Positions 9,257 through 17,639 of a stretch of 64,000 bases of DNA are shown here, piece by piece (position 1 is the first letter of the stretch; each line of letters starts with the position of its first letter). This DNA is from Lachnospiraceae bacterium AC3007. Its GTDB lineage: Bacteria; Bacillota; Clostridia; Lachnospirales; Lachnospiraceae. The notes beneath the pieces were generated by a model that was given only the letters and a program-made list of their open reading frames with translations, was not told the origin of the DNA and searched no databases. Position numbers and translations under genes: made by a program. The stretch spans positions 1 to 64,000 of the forward strand of contig KK211271.1 of the NCBI GenBank assembly GCA_000621405.1. The letters are read 5' to 3'.

Positions 9257-9272
9257 CTTCTCATAATGAGAA
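9252..9272 (-). repeat. TRD2-joint repeat, copy C
   Basis: 21 bp identical (inverse) to 7196-7216 and sharing its core with 9845-9854. It sits at the 5' edge of the silent TRD2 cassette, immediately after the stop codon of the expressed hsdS. Confidence 0.85.
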
Positions 9273-9274
9273 CT

Positions 9275-10918
9275 TTACAAAGCAGATACCATTGAAAAAG
9301 CCCTTCCGATTGCTTCAACTATGCGATTCTGTTCCTTAAGCGGTGGAACGGGAACAAGGAAAGAACCTACCTTATCTGTTGATATATGGACTATGATATC
9401 ACCAGTAGCAGTGCGACGCTTTCTTTCTATACAGTACGGACTCGCCATGTAATACACAAGATAAAGCGGATTCATTCCATGGGCGGTCCAATATGCAAGA
9501 TCTCCACCAGCTGCTACTTTTTCATTTCCCAAATATGCAACTCCTTTTGCAATATCCTCCTTATTTTCTCCGGTAAGAGTAAAAATAATATCTCCTGTGC
9601 TGAAATGTAGGCAGTTCTTATCAATCGATTCATCTATAAATGATATAGTGTCAGAAAAAGAAACATTATATGAAGTGTATATCTCACCATATCTAACGCA
9701 TGGAACACCTTTAGGAACTGTTTCTGTTCGTTTGATTCCTTTTCCACGAACCATAGATCCTATTGAAGAGGCTCTTGTCCATTCCCAAGTATTAGGGATT
9801 TCGAACGGAATTTCATCATCTATGCAGACCTCTTGACCATCTCGCTTTTCATAATGAGAATTATCCCTACGATAGATGATGCTCTCATGTTTGTCTTTCT
9901 TGAGTTTTCCGGCTTTTATGAAAGCAGCTTTCTCCGTCCGTATTCTCTCTAATAAAACAGAGGCAGGTTCATCATCTGGATCTTGTGGAACAAGCTTACC
10001 CATAACAGCTTGCTGAAGAATTGATTTCTTCAAAAGGTCTGGAAACAAACTGTTGAGCATAGAAAGTTTATTCTCAACACTCTTGTATTTTGTAATATAA
10101 GGCTCTATCAAAGAGAGCGCGTCAACAATCCGTCGTTGCTCATCTATTGGTGGGACGGGAATCAAAAGTGGCTCCAAATCCTTATTATTTATTTGGGGCA
10201 CGGATGTTCCTGTTTGCAATTTGCCTAGATCAATAGTCATAAACCAGCAGGACAAGTAATCGAGACATTTGTCATCAATAACAGTCATAGACATTGTGTT
10301 CGAATCAATGCAGATACGTTTTGATATAACATTTCTTCTCTTGTTTGTAGCAATTGCACCACCTCTTTTTGGAAAAACGATGCTATTTATTGGAATATCT
10401 CCATTTTCGCTATCTTTAGTAAAGTGAGAGGATGTAACAATCTCATTTTCATTCTCTGGCAGATTCATATCAGCAACTTTAACATAAAGGCAACCGCATT
10501 CTGATTCAGAATACTGTGAACCACTCATTAGGTAAACAAAGTTATAAAGTCTGCACCATTCCCAGCTCTCCGGGATCTCAAAAGTAACCTCATCCGTAAT
10601 ATCTTTCACTGTTCCATCCGCAAAGCCCTCATATTGCTTTCCGGCTTCAAGGGCAGACTCGCGAAAATCCTGCGGATTTTTGCTCGTTGCCTTATGAGAA
10701 GCTGCAAGCAGCTTCTCATAAGGCAAATTATCTTCACCACGGAAAATAACAGAAGGATTCTTCTCTTTCTTGATTTTTCCCTCTTTTATAAGCTTCTCCT
10801 TCTCTGCACGAATACGCTCTAACAGTACACTTGCAGGCTCGTCGTTCGGGTCTTGTGGCACAAGCTTTCCCTGCACTGCCATCTGTAATATTGAATTTTT
10901 TAGCTGTTGTGCTGTCAT
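9275..10918 (-). CDS. hsdS: Type I restriction-modification specificity subunit HsdS, expressed copy
   Basis: A 547-residue specificity subunit that would select the bipartite DNA target for the HsdM2S methylase and HsdR. The N-terminal helix (MTAQQLKNSILQMAVQGKL) is followed by TRD1 (from TFEIPESWEW), the central conserved helix with SILQQAVMGKLVPQD, TRD2 (from IPFEIPNTWEW) and a C-terminal EQNRIVEAIGRAF helix. It is the only one of three hsdS units with an N-terminus and a ribosome binding site (AGAGGGA before the ATG). Its ATG comes 1 bp after the upstream AlbA_2 gene's stop, placing it in the hsdRM operon. TRD boundaries coincide with repeats shared with the silent cassettes, and a 40-bp palindrome lies just upstream of TRD1. 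The extra stretch between palindrome and TRD1 (about 35 residues) is absent from the silent copy. Confidence 0.93.
   Translation of the reverse strand: MTAQQLKNSILQMAVQGKLVPQDPNDEPASVLLERIRAEKEKLIKEGKIKKEKNPSVIFRGEDNLPYEKLLAASHKATSKNPQDFRESALEAGKQYEGFADGTVKDITDEVTFEIPESWEWCRLYNFVYLMSGSQYSESECGCLYVKVADMNLPENENEIVTSSHFTKDSENGDIPINSIVFPKRGGAIATNKRRNVISKRICIDSNTMSMTVIDDKCLDYLSCWFMTIDLGKLQTGTSVPQINNKDLEPLLIPVPPIDEQRRIVDALSLIEPYITKYKSVENKLSMLNSLFPDLLKKSILQQAVMGKLVPQDPDDEPASVLLERIRTEKAAFIKAGKLKKDKHESIIYRRDNSHYEKRDGQEVCIDDEIPFEIPNTWEWTRASSIGSMVRGKGIKRTETVPKGVPCVRYGEIYTSYNVSFSDTISFIDESIDKNCLHFSTGDIIFTLTGENKEDIAKGVAYLGNEKVAAGGDLAYWTAHGMNPLYLVYYMASPYCIERKRRTATGDIIVHISTDKVGSFLVPVPPLKEQNRIVEAIGRAFSMVSAL
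9849..9874 (-). repeat. TRD2-joint inverted repeat, copy B (expressed gene)
   Basis: An exact inverse copy of 7182-7207. Similarity between the two hsdS copies extends further upstream at lower identity through the central conserved region. The core decamer here (9845-9854) differs by one base from the TTATGAGAAG core of the other joints. Confidence 0.85.
10687..10726. repeat. 40-bp perfect palindrome within hsdS at the TRD1 joint
   Basis: Left arm TTGCCTTATGAGAAGCTGC (10687-10705), a 2-bp centre and its exact 19-bp complement (10708-10726). Each arm holds the TTATGAGAAG core found at all TRD joints. It is translated in the expressed hsdS as LPYEKLLAASHKA. The shape suggests a recombinase recognition site or the footprint of a past inversion or duplication at this joint. 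Confidence 0.85.
10712..10730 (-). repeat. TRD1-joint inverted repeat, right copy
   Basis: The exact inverse of 6395-6413, located at the end of the constant N-terminal coding region of hsdS. Inversion between the two would exchange both TRDs of the expressed gene for those of the silent cassette. Confidence 0.8.
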
Positions 10919-10919
10919 A

Positions 10920-12512
10920 TTAGTCCCTCTTAAAGTCAGATATTATATATCTTCTATTCCGGTTTCCGCCGATCCCTTCAAGGATTCCGCTGGTAACAGC
11001 CTTGGATAACAATCTATTTGCTGTCTTTTGTTCTACACCCAGAATATCCGCCGCTTCCTTACTGGATATTCCATTCTCTGTAATATTTTCGATTATTATT
11101 TTGATCCGTTTCTGCTCCTGTTCCGTCATTTTATCGGACATTTTATCGGACATTTTATCGGACATTCCGACGGTCAAATCATCCCCCACTCCCGAAATTA
11201 TGCCATTTTTATCGGACGCTATAAAACCATCATGTATCCTGATAGTGGTTTCGAGGTACGCCCTGCTCTCATCTGTTTCAAATTCAGGTTTCGGAGAACC
11301 GTTTCTCTTTAATTCGCTCAGTATCTTTGATATCCCGGTAGCAGCCTTCTCAGAAAGATCAATTTCCTTAAAAAACTCTCCGATTCGGCGATTCCTGTAT
11401 TTACGTGGTCTTGCTTTTCCGGAAGCGAATTTATCCATGCTTATATAGGAAGGTGGTCCGGGATAATTGATGATCACAATACTGTCAACATATATCCTAA
11501 TCTCAACCGGCTCCCCATTCCGATATGTCTTGTGAAAAACAGCGTTCACTACAGCCTCTTCAAGAGCATTATACGGATAGTTATAAAAGCTTACCGACTC
11601 TGCCTGCCCCTCTATTTTTACCGTCTTGGAGACAATAATATTAGTTTCAATATAGGAAAGCACATCTCTTATCTGCTTCCATATCGGTCCGGTGAAAACC
11701 TTCTCCTCAAAGTCATTCCCTGCTTCAGCTTCTTCAGACTTAAAATGGATAAGATTGATCTGGGTTTCCGGAATATACTGCTCCGGATGCTCGGCAAACA
11801 TCATTAGAGCTATATTCCGAAGCTCAACACCGGTGTCCGTTTCATTTGCAACCTCAAGAGAAACCAGCAGATCTTCCATTGATCTTTCGTTTATCTGATT
11901 TACAAGTGAACTATTACTCTCACGAAGGAAATCCTCCAGATATCCCCTGCGGATCACACTGATGTCAGCTCTGCGATTAACCCTGTCATCAAACGGTACA
12001 GCATTGAACTTTTCAAAAAGCTCGGATATCTCTTCCTGCTTGGCAGATGTAGTAACTGAACCTACTCTGATCCAATACTTATAGACATTCGGCTTCTTCT
12101 TACCCTTTTTCCCCTGATCCTCATCATTCAGATAAACCGTCTCCGGCGCACGATACGGACCCGCATCCCCAGCGGAACATTTCATATACAGGAGATATGT
12201 GTCCTTATCGGGATAATTTACAATTTCAAAATTCGGTATATACCTTGGCTCGATCTTATTACAGTATTCAAAAAGTTCCTTCTGAATATCATCCACTCTG
12301 TTCTTGGGTATGCCGACAGGCGGGAGCGTGGGGATCCCATCCTCCGCTTTAATTCCAACGACAAGATAACCGCCGTTTACATTCTCATAATCATTTGCAA
12401 AGGCGCAGAGTGCCTGGACAACCTCCTGCGGATTCCAGCCTTCCTTATATTCAACTCTGTTTGCTTCCACCACTTTTCCTTCAAGCAGTGTTTCCAGTTT
12501 TAAAGATATCAA
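10920..12512 (-). CDS. AlbA_2 (Schlafen-like) ATP-binding protein with winged helix
   Basis: A 530-residue protein of the COG2865 type. It has an N-terminal AlbA_2 domain (about residues 10-150, with EYKEGWNPQEVVQ and GGYLVVGI), a middle region with an HATPase-like segment (ALEEAVVNAVFHKTY, then IIINYPGP) and a C-terminal winged helix (ISSKEAADILGVEQKTANRL). Such proteins are found as accessory genes of type I restriction loci and as transcriptional regulators; the biochemical role is not established. It sits between hsdM and hsdS with 15 bp and 1 bp spacing, so it belongs to the operon. A DKMS x3 repeat lies in the linker before the winged helix. It might regulate the operon or take part in defence; this is inference. 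Confidence 0.8.
   Translation of the reverse strand: MISLKLETLLEGKVVEANRVEYKEGWNPQEVVQALCAFANDYENVNGGYLVVGIKAEDGIPTLPPVGIPKNRVDDIQKELFEYCNKIEPRYIPNFEIVNYPDKDTYLLYMKCSAGDAGPYRAPETVYLNDEDQGKKGKKKPNVYKYWIRVGSVTTSAKQEEISELFEKFNAVPFDDRVNRRADISVIRRGYLEDFLRESNSSLVNQINERSMEDLLVSLEVANETDTGVELRNIALMMFAEHPEQYIPETQINLIHFKSEEAEAGNDFEEKVFTGPIWKQIRDVLSYIETNIIVSKTVKIEGQAESVSFYNYPYNALEEAVVNAVFHKTYRNGEPVEIRIYVDSIVIINYPGPPSYISMDKFASGKARPRKYRNRRIGEFFKEIDLSEKAATGISKILSELKRNGSPKPEFETDESRAYLETTIRIHDGFIASDKNGIISGVGDDLTVGMSDKMSDKMSDKMTEQEQKRIKIIIENITENGISSKEAADILGVEQKTANRLLSKAVTSGILEGIGGNRNRRYIISDFKRD
11129..11164 (-). repeat. 12-bp tandem repeat (3 copies) coding for DKMS
   Basis: TTTTATCGGACA is repeated three times without change. 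Copy-number change would add or remove four residues in the linker before the winged helix without shifting the frame. Confidence 0.9.
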
Positions 12513-12527
12513 AACATCATGCCCTTT

Positions 12528-14006
12528 CTATTCCTCGACATCTATACCGAGGATATTTGTTATTTCTGCAAGGATACGGTCAATGTCCGCATTAAGACTC
12601 GCCCTTTTTTCCTGATATTGCTGTATCAGTTCCTTAGGCGGCAGTATTTCCTCTTCCTCATGAGGATATCCGCACAGGTCGATATTATAGTTTCTGTCGG
12701 CTAGTTCCTGTGCGGTATATTTTTTTGCCTTATCGAAACCATCTTCGCTAATTTCCTTACGGTCATTCCACCATTCTATTGCCGGGTTAAAGTGCTCCAC
12801 TTTCATGGGCTTGGTTTTTGAGAAGTTCTTGTATCCGTCCGGCATATCCAGACGATAAAACCATGTTTCTGTTGTGGCTCCGGTATTTTCAAAGAACAGA
12901 ATATTCGTCGTTATAGATGTATATGGTGCAAAAACACTGTGTGGTATACGGATCACCGTATGCAGATTAAACTCTGACAGAAGTTTCTTTTTGATTGCTA
13001 CCTTGGCATTATCAGTACCGAAAAGGAAACCATCCGGCAAGATAACCGCTGCACGCCCCTTTTTCTTCAAGCGATACATGATAACAGACATAAAAAGGTC
13101 TGCCGTCTCACTGCTTGCAAGATCTGAAGGGAAATTACTCTTAATATCTGCCTTTTCATTACCACCATATGGCGGATTCATAAGGATTACATTAAATTTG
13201 TCATCCTCACCGTAGTCAAGCACCTTCTTTGTAAGCGAATTATCATGATATATCTTCGGTATATCTATCCCATGAAGGAGCATATTAGTGATACAGAGCA
13301 TATACGGAAACTGTTTCTTCTCGATACCGTATATGGAATTATCATATTTTTCCTGATCTTCCGTGCTTCTGATACGCTTTTCAAGTTCGGTGAGCCAGCT
13401 TGTGAGAAATCCTCCTGTTCCACAGGCAAAATCAGCCATCTCCTCGCCAATCTGAGGCTGTATCATCTGTGCCATGAAGTCGGTCACGGCACGAGGGGTG
13501 TAGAATTCACCTGAAGATCCGGCACTCTGAAGCTCACGAAGGATAGACTCATATATCTCTCCGAAAGCATGCACCTCATCATAGTCGCCAAGATCCAGTT
13601 CATCAATGACATTTATCACCTGTCGGAGTAACACGCCATCCTTCATATACTGATTGGCATCCTCGAAGGTGGTCTTGACGATTGCTTTCTTAATAGGTGT
13701 TTCAGCACTTACTGGCAGATTCTTAAGCGTAGGAAACAGCGTATTATTAACGAAGTCGAGTAATGTGTCTCCCGTCATGGCATTGCCTGACTTATCGTCA
13801 TGAGCCCACTCTGACCACCGACAATTATCCGGGATTATGGATGTATAATCATCATCGCCAAATTCCCAGTCCTGTTCCTTTGCATCATATACCTTCAAAA
13901 AGAGCATCCATGCGATCTGCTCGATACGCTGGGCATCACCATTGATACCGGCATCATTACGCATGATATCCCTTAACCGTTTTACAAAGTTAGTCAAACT
14001 GCTCAT
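12528..14006 (-). CDS. hsdM: Type I restriction-modification methylase subunit HsdM
   Basis: A 492-residue adenine-N6 DNA methyltransferase that works as M2S1 with HsdS and is required for restriction by HsdR. The N-terminal HsdM_N helical domain occupies about residues 1-140. Motif I (FACGTGGF, residues 193-200) binds S-adenosylmethionine, and the catalytic NPPY motif is at 277-280. The C-terminus (ELIQQYQEKRASLNADIDRILAEI) is the helix that packs against HsdS. Length is normal for the family and all key motifs are intact. It begins 6 bp after the hsdR stop. Confidence 0.95.
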   Translation of the reverse strand: MSSLTNFVKRLRDIMRNDAGINGDAQRIEQIAWMLFLKVYDAKEQDWEFGDDDYTSIIPDNCRWSEWAHDDKSGNAMTGDTLLDFVNNTLFPTLKNLPVSAETPIKKAIVKTTFEDANQYMKDGVLLRQVINVIDELDLGDYDEVHAFGEIYESILRELQSAGSSGEFYTPRAVTDFMAQMIQPQIGEEMADFACGTGGFLTSWLTELEKRIRSTEDQEKYDNSIYGIEKKQFPYMLCITNMLLHGIDIPKIYHDNSLTKKVLDYGEDDKFNVILMNPPYGGNEKADIKSNFPSDLASSETADLFMSVIMYRLKKKGRAAVILPDGFLFGTDNAKVAIKKKLLSEFNLHTVIRIPHSVFAPYTSITTNILFFENTGATTETWFYRLDMPDGYKNFSKTKPMKVEHFNPAIEWWNDRKEISEDGFDKAKKYTAQELADRNYNIDLCGYPHEEEEILPPKELIQQYQEKRASLNADIDRILAEITNILGIDVEE

Positions 14007-14012
14007 TATTCT

Positions 14013-16388
14013 TTACCCCACTTTATATAATTCTTCTTCCAGTTCGTGCACAGCCGCAAGATAACCGTCCCTACCGCCAAAGTAGGATGCGATCTTTGCA
14101 GGCTTACCGAACTTAAGAAATGGATCGATCTTAAGGACTTCGGTCTTTTCTATCTCATAGATACCCGTGTCCATATATTTTTCAAGCAGTGCTTCTAGCA
14201 CTTCCCGTGCCGTACCACTATATTTACTGAAGAAATCTCGTTTTTTCACATTCTCCGCACGCTCTTTCCTTGTCAGCGGCTTCTGACCATATGCAACGTG
14301 ACATATAAAGTCAAAATCATCCACCTCAGCCATATCCTGATCATTTTTCAAAGCTCCGAGGTCAATTCCACGAGTCTTGAACATATCTATGATCTCGACC
14401 TTTTTATTCAGATGCGCCCAATAAGTTATAAACCGGTCAAGAGATGCATATTCTCCTCTGATATTATGCCTCGTATAGTCAATAACGCTCTCCGTCCGCA
14501 ATAGTTTACCATCCGGATCATATACTGATACGGTTTTATTGATTATCCTTACCGGGCAGCCATCAACATCAACATACGGTTGTTCCTGCGGCGGTGTAGG
14601 AGGATCGATCGGTCCCGGAGGAGTTTCCGGCGGCTCCGGCTTGGTCTTGGGTTTCCTGCCCGGATCATAGTCTTCATCCTGTTCCACTTCACCATCCCAA
14701 TCAGGATCAGCAAATAAGCGGGTTACACCTCTGAAATCCATGACAACAAAGTGCGTTTTGCCTTCTTTTTCACGGATACGGGTTCCTCGCCCAATAATCT
14801 GCTTAAATTCCGTCATGGAGCCTATGGTCTGATCAAGAACGATCAGCTTGGTCATCTTGCAATCTGCACCTGTAGATAAAAGCTTCGATGTGGTTGCTAT
14901 AACGGGATATTCCGCAAGGGATATGAAATAATCAAGCTTTGACTTTCCATAAGTATCACTTCCTGTGATACGCACGACATAGTCCGGATTCTTCTGGCAC
15001 ATATCGGAATTCATGTTGGCAAGGGCTATCCTCATACGCTCTGCATGAGCTTCCGTAGCACAGAATACAATGGTCTTTGCCATGCGATCCGTACTCTTAA
15101 GATAATTTGTTATCTCCGATGCGACCTGATTGATACGATCCTCAATTACAATGTTATAATCATAGTCGCTGTTGTTATAGATCCTGTCTTCAATCTCGTT
15201 ACCGTATATATCTTTCTGCCCTTTATATGGTCTCCATCCGTCTCCGATGTCAGTTGTTATATTGATAACCTTAAAGGGAGCAAGGAATCCGTCATTGATA
15301 CCCTCGTTCAGACTGTATGTATAGATAGGATCTCCAAAATAATCAATATTTGAGATATACTTGGTTTCCTTGGGCGTAGCAGTCATGCCAAGCTGTGTGG
15401 CTTTATTGAAATACTCTAATATTCTTCGCCAATTGCTGTCTTTCTTGGCAGACCCCCTGTGACACTCATCAACGATTACAAGATCGAAAAACTCCGGCGT
15501 AAAGAGTGCCTGGAACTTGGCAACCGCCTCTTCACCATCCTCCTCGGCATCATCACTCTCACTCCTGCCGGAAAGCTGCTGATACAATGAGAAATAGACC
15601 TCATAGGATGATATGGTCGTTGGATCATCCTTAGAAAAGTCTATCTTATGAATAGTCTTAGCCAGTGGTGCGAAGTCCTGCTGGATGGATTGATCGACAA
15701 GAATATTACGATCTGCAAGATATAGTATTTTTTTCTTCAATCCGCTCCGCAGAAGCCTGTAGACTATCTGAAATGCCGTAAATGTCTTTCCTGTCCCTGT
15801 CGCCATGACAAGCAAAATGCGCTCCTGCCCTTTGGCAACAGCGTCAAGCGTCTTGTTAATAGCATTCCTCTGATAATATCTCGGTGTATTGGTATTCTGA
15901 CCGGAATAATAAGGCTGGTTGATGATAGCAACCTCGGTATCTGAAAGTCCTTCACCGCCGTTAGACTCGGTTTTATAGCGTTCAAACAGTTCATCCGGTG
16001 TTGGAAAATCCTCCATGGCTATCTGACATTCTTTTCCGGTAAGGAAATCGTATTCCTCAAAGGCATCACCATTAGAGCTATACGCAAATGGGATCTGCAT
16101 CATCTGAGCATAGGTCTTTGCCTGTTGCATTCCAAATGAAACAGTATGATTGTTATCCTTAGCCTCCACAATGGCAATCGGATTATTCGCATTAATATAC
16201 AGGATGTAATCAGCCTTTTTCGGCGTAGCTCGTGATACAAGATTCCCCTTAAGGTTGATCTTTCCATCGGTAAATCGTACCGCCTGTTCCATTGTGATCT
16301 TATCCTGCCAGCCCTTTGCTATAATGGCAGGGGTAATGAAATTAAGCTTGATGTCTTCCTCTGACATCTGGTTCTTAGGAAGAATCAT
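14013..16388 (-). CDS. hsdR: Type I restriction endonuclease subunit HsdR
   Basis: The ATP-dependent translocase/nuclease of the type I complex, 791 residues from the ATG at 16388. This start is preceded by GGGGGG(T)GA; the frame stays open upstream to 16484, without a better site. The N-terminal nuclease domain has the PD-(D/E)xK pattern (ADYILYI ... IAIVEAK, about residues 60-77). Helicase motifs follow: GTGKT (198-202), DECH and TATP, then motif VI-like GRGTRIREKEGK. A proline-rich linker (about PEPPETPPGPIDPP) precedes the C-terminal EcoEI_R_C-like domain. The architecture is intact and it is the first gene of the operon. Confidence 0.95.
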   Translation of the reverse strand: MILPKNQMSEEDIKLNFITPAIIAKGWQDKITMEQAVRFTDGKINLKGNLVSRATPKKADYILYINANNPIAIVEAKDNNHTVSFGMQQAKTYAQMMQIPFAYSSNGDAFEEYDFLTGKECQIAMEDFPTPDELFERYKTESNGGEGLSDTEVAIINQPYYSGQNTNTPRYYQRNAINKTLDAVAKGQERILLVMATGTGKTFTAFQIVYRLLRSGLKKKILYLADRNILVDQSIQQDFAPLAKTIHKIDFSKDDPTTISSYEVYFSLYQQLSGRSESDDAEEDGEEAVAKFQALFTPEFFDLVIVDECHRGSAKKDSNWRRILEYFNKATQLGMTATPKETKYISNIDYFGDPIYTYSLNEGINDGFLAPFKVINITTDIGDGWRPYKGQKDIYGNEIEDRIYNNSDYDYNIVIEDRINQVASEITNYLKSTDRMAKTIVFCATEAHAERMRIALANMNSDMCQKNPDYVVRITGSDTYGKSKLDYFISLAEYPVIATTSKLLSTGADCKMTKLIVLDQTIGSMTEFKQIIGRGTRIREKEGKTHFVVMDFRGVTRLFADPDWDGEVEQDEDYDPGRKPKTKPEPPETPPGPIDPPTPPQEQPYVDVDGCPVRIINKTVSVYDPDGKLLRTESVIDYTRHNIRGEYASLDRFITYWAHLNKKVEIIDMFKTRGIDLGALKNDQDMAEVDDFDFICHVAYGQKPLTRKERAENVKKRDFFSKYSGTAREVLEALLEKYMDTGIYEIEKTEVLKIDPFLKFGKPAKIASYFGGRDGYLAAVHELEEELYKVG

Positions 16389-16407
16389 GTGGTCACCCCC
16401 CCTATTT

Positions 16408-16436
16408 ACTTCTGATAATCCGGAATTATCGGAAGT
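16408..16436. promoter_or_regulatory. Inverted repeat in the hsdR leader
   Basis: ACTTCTGATAAT, 5 bp, ATTATCGGAAGT: 12-bp arms with one mismatch, ending 20 bp before the hsdR start codon. The position suits an operator or an mRNA hairpin controlling the restriction operon. It begins with the same ACTTCTG as the palindrome at 6365-6389, which may be chance. Confidence 0.45.
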
Positions 16437-16603
16437 TTGTGGTCTAAAATGTATGCTCGCTGGTGCGGGCCAATCTAATCTCAACTATAAATTCATTCTA
16501 TATCAACCGTACTACTTTTGCTGTCCAATAAGAAGCTCTTAGTATACAAACATTTGATCGTATTTTTACAGATGAATACATCAAAAGCGCATAATAACCC
16601 GCG

Positions 16604-16915
16604 TTATCTTTTAGGATAACATAAATCGCAAAAAAATGCCATCTGTTCATGCAAAAGAGTGTTCGCGAGTCTGAGATTTTCAGATGTGTCGGTTTGGTAT
16701 TGTCCAATTCCTGCACCGCCCATCATTCCAAAGGATGCAAATCTCTTGAACATTGCAGATAGCGTATTGTTTTGAAAACTTGATGCACCGGTCCCGTTCC
16801 CATACAGGCTTCCGGATGCTATTTTTCCGAGTCCCTTGAAATATCCGATATCATCCATGTTGTACGAACCCATACCACCGTTATCCTTGCCGGTCTGATA
16901 TGTGTCCATCGCCAT
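16604..16915 (-). CDS. Small glycine-rich protein of unknown function
   Basis: 103 residues from the ATG at 16915, chosen because AAAGGAAAG lies just upstream; an ATG six codons earlier (16933) has a weaker site. The N-terminal half is rich in Gly, Asn and Met (DNGGMGSYNMDDIGYFKGLG), followed by AMFKRFASFGMMGGAG and a C-terminal FFCDLCYPKR with one CxxC. I see no signal peptide or membrane helix. I do not recognise the family. It lies upstream of hsdR on the same strand with a 215-bp gap to the hsdR start. Confidence 0.45.
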   Translation of the reverse strand: MAMDTYQTGKDNGGMGSYNMDDIGYFKGLGKIASGSLYGNGTGASSFQNNTLSAMFKRFASFGMMGGAGIGQYQTDTSENLRLANTLLHEQMAFFCDLCYPKR

Positions 16916-16928
16916 GGCACTTTCCTTT

Positions 16929-17049
16929 TTCATATTTCTTCAGCAATGCCTCTTTCATAAAAGATGGTGTACGATATCTTATTTTTACCAACGTTGATGT
17001 ATCTGCCGATGATCTGTTTAAGATGGCTGCTGAACTGATAAACCGATAA
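16929..17049 (+). pseudogene. Possible C-terminal remnant of an unidentified protein
   Basis: A plus-strand frame without a start codon reads ASFIKDGVRYLIFTNVDVSADD and then LFKMAAELINR before a TAA at 17047. It looks like the natural C-terminus of a secreted or anti-sigma-type protein (a DUF4367-like ending is possible) but there is nothing upstream to continue it; it overlaps the minus-strand gene. Low confidence. Confidence 0.25.
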
Positions 17050-17101
17050 TCGAACATTTGCGTAAATAATCATTTTTTCTTAAAAACAGTAAACATATTG
17101 C

Positions 17102-17128
17102 AAAAGGGGCGAAGTGGATTCGCCCCTT
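17102..17128 (-). terminator. Terminator overlapping the end of the 17127-17639 gene
   Basis: Read on the minus strand, AAGGGGCGAA (17128-17119), a 5-nt loop and TTCGCCCCTT (17113-17104) form a perfect 10-bp stem ending in TTTT. The stem begins within the stop codon of the upstream gene. Confidence 0.75.
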
Positions 17129-17639
17129 ATCTTTCATCTTTTGTTATGATACCCCATGACACAAATATCGCATAAAGGTAACTTGCCCCAAATACTTTCA
17201 GACGTTTAGGTCCTTTTACGCAGCCCTCCTCTTTCTGGACGGCAACCGCATTCTCAAAAGCCATGTTTATCGTTGATCTGGTGATGGTCTTACTTTGTTC
17301 CTTCCTGCTGATCACAAGCTCATCCGTAGGCATGCCCGTCTTATTGGAAATCTTTATCTCATATGTAAAATCGACACCTGCTCTTTTATTACCTCGACCG
17401 GAAGTCGTAAACTTCCCGCATTGGGAGATGACAAGTGCATCCCACAACGCTGCTCTCCACTCACCATCCGGGTAATATAGCTTTATCCTATCGATAGCCT
17501 CCTTTAACTCACAATCCTCCATATCCGATGTCACTCCTGCGAAAGTGTGTTCTTGTGTTGTAAGAAGTCGCAACCAATATGCCTGTAACAAAGCATATGG
17601 CAATAACAAGAATGTCCCCGGCCGCCGTATAATTGTCAA
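17127..17639 (-). CDS. Protein of unknown function
   Basis: 170 residues if the TTG at 17639 is used. That TTG overlaps the TGA of a preceding mini-frame (ATG at about 17663, eight codons, SD-like ACGGAG), which hints at coupling. An alternative start is the ATG at 17522 (MEDCELKEAI) with GGAG about 11 nt upstream, giving 131 residues. The body is soluble and mixed alpha/beta, with DRIKLYYPDGEWRAALWDAL, DFTYEIKISNKTG and a C-terminal GASYLYAIFVSWGII. No domain is recognised and there is no signal peptide in the shorter form. A terminator follows, and the neighbour upstream is a GGDEF gene on the same strand. Confidence 0.55.
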   Translation of the reverse strand: MTIIRRPGTFLLLPYALLQAYWLRLLTTQEHTFAGVTSDMEDCELKEAIDRIKLYYPDGEWRAALWDALVISQCGKFTTSGRGNKRAGVDFTYEIKISNKTGMPTDELVISRKEQSKTITRSTINMAFENAVAVQKEEGCVKGPKRLKVFGASYLYAIFVSWGIITKDER

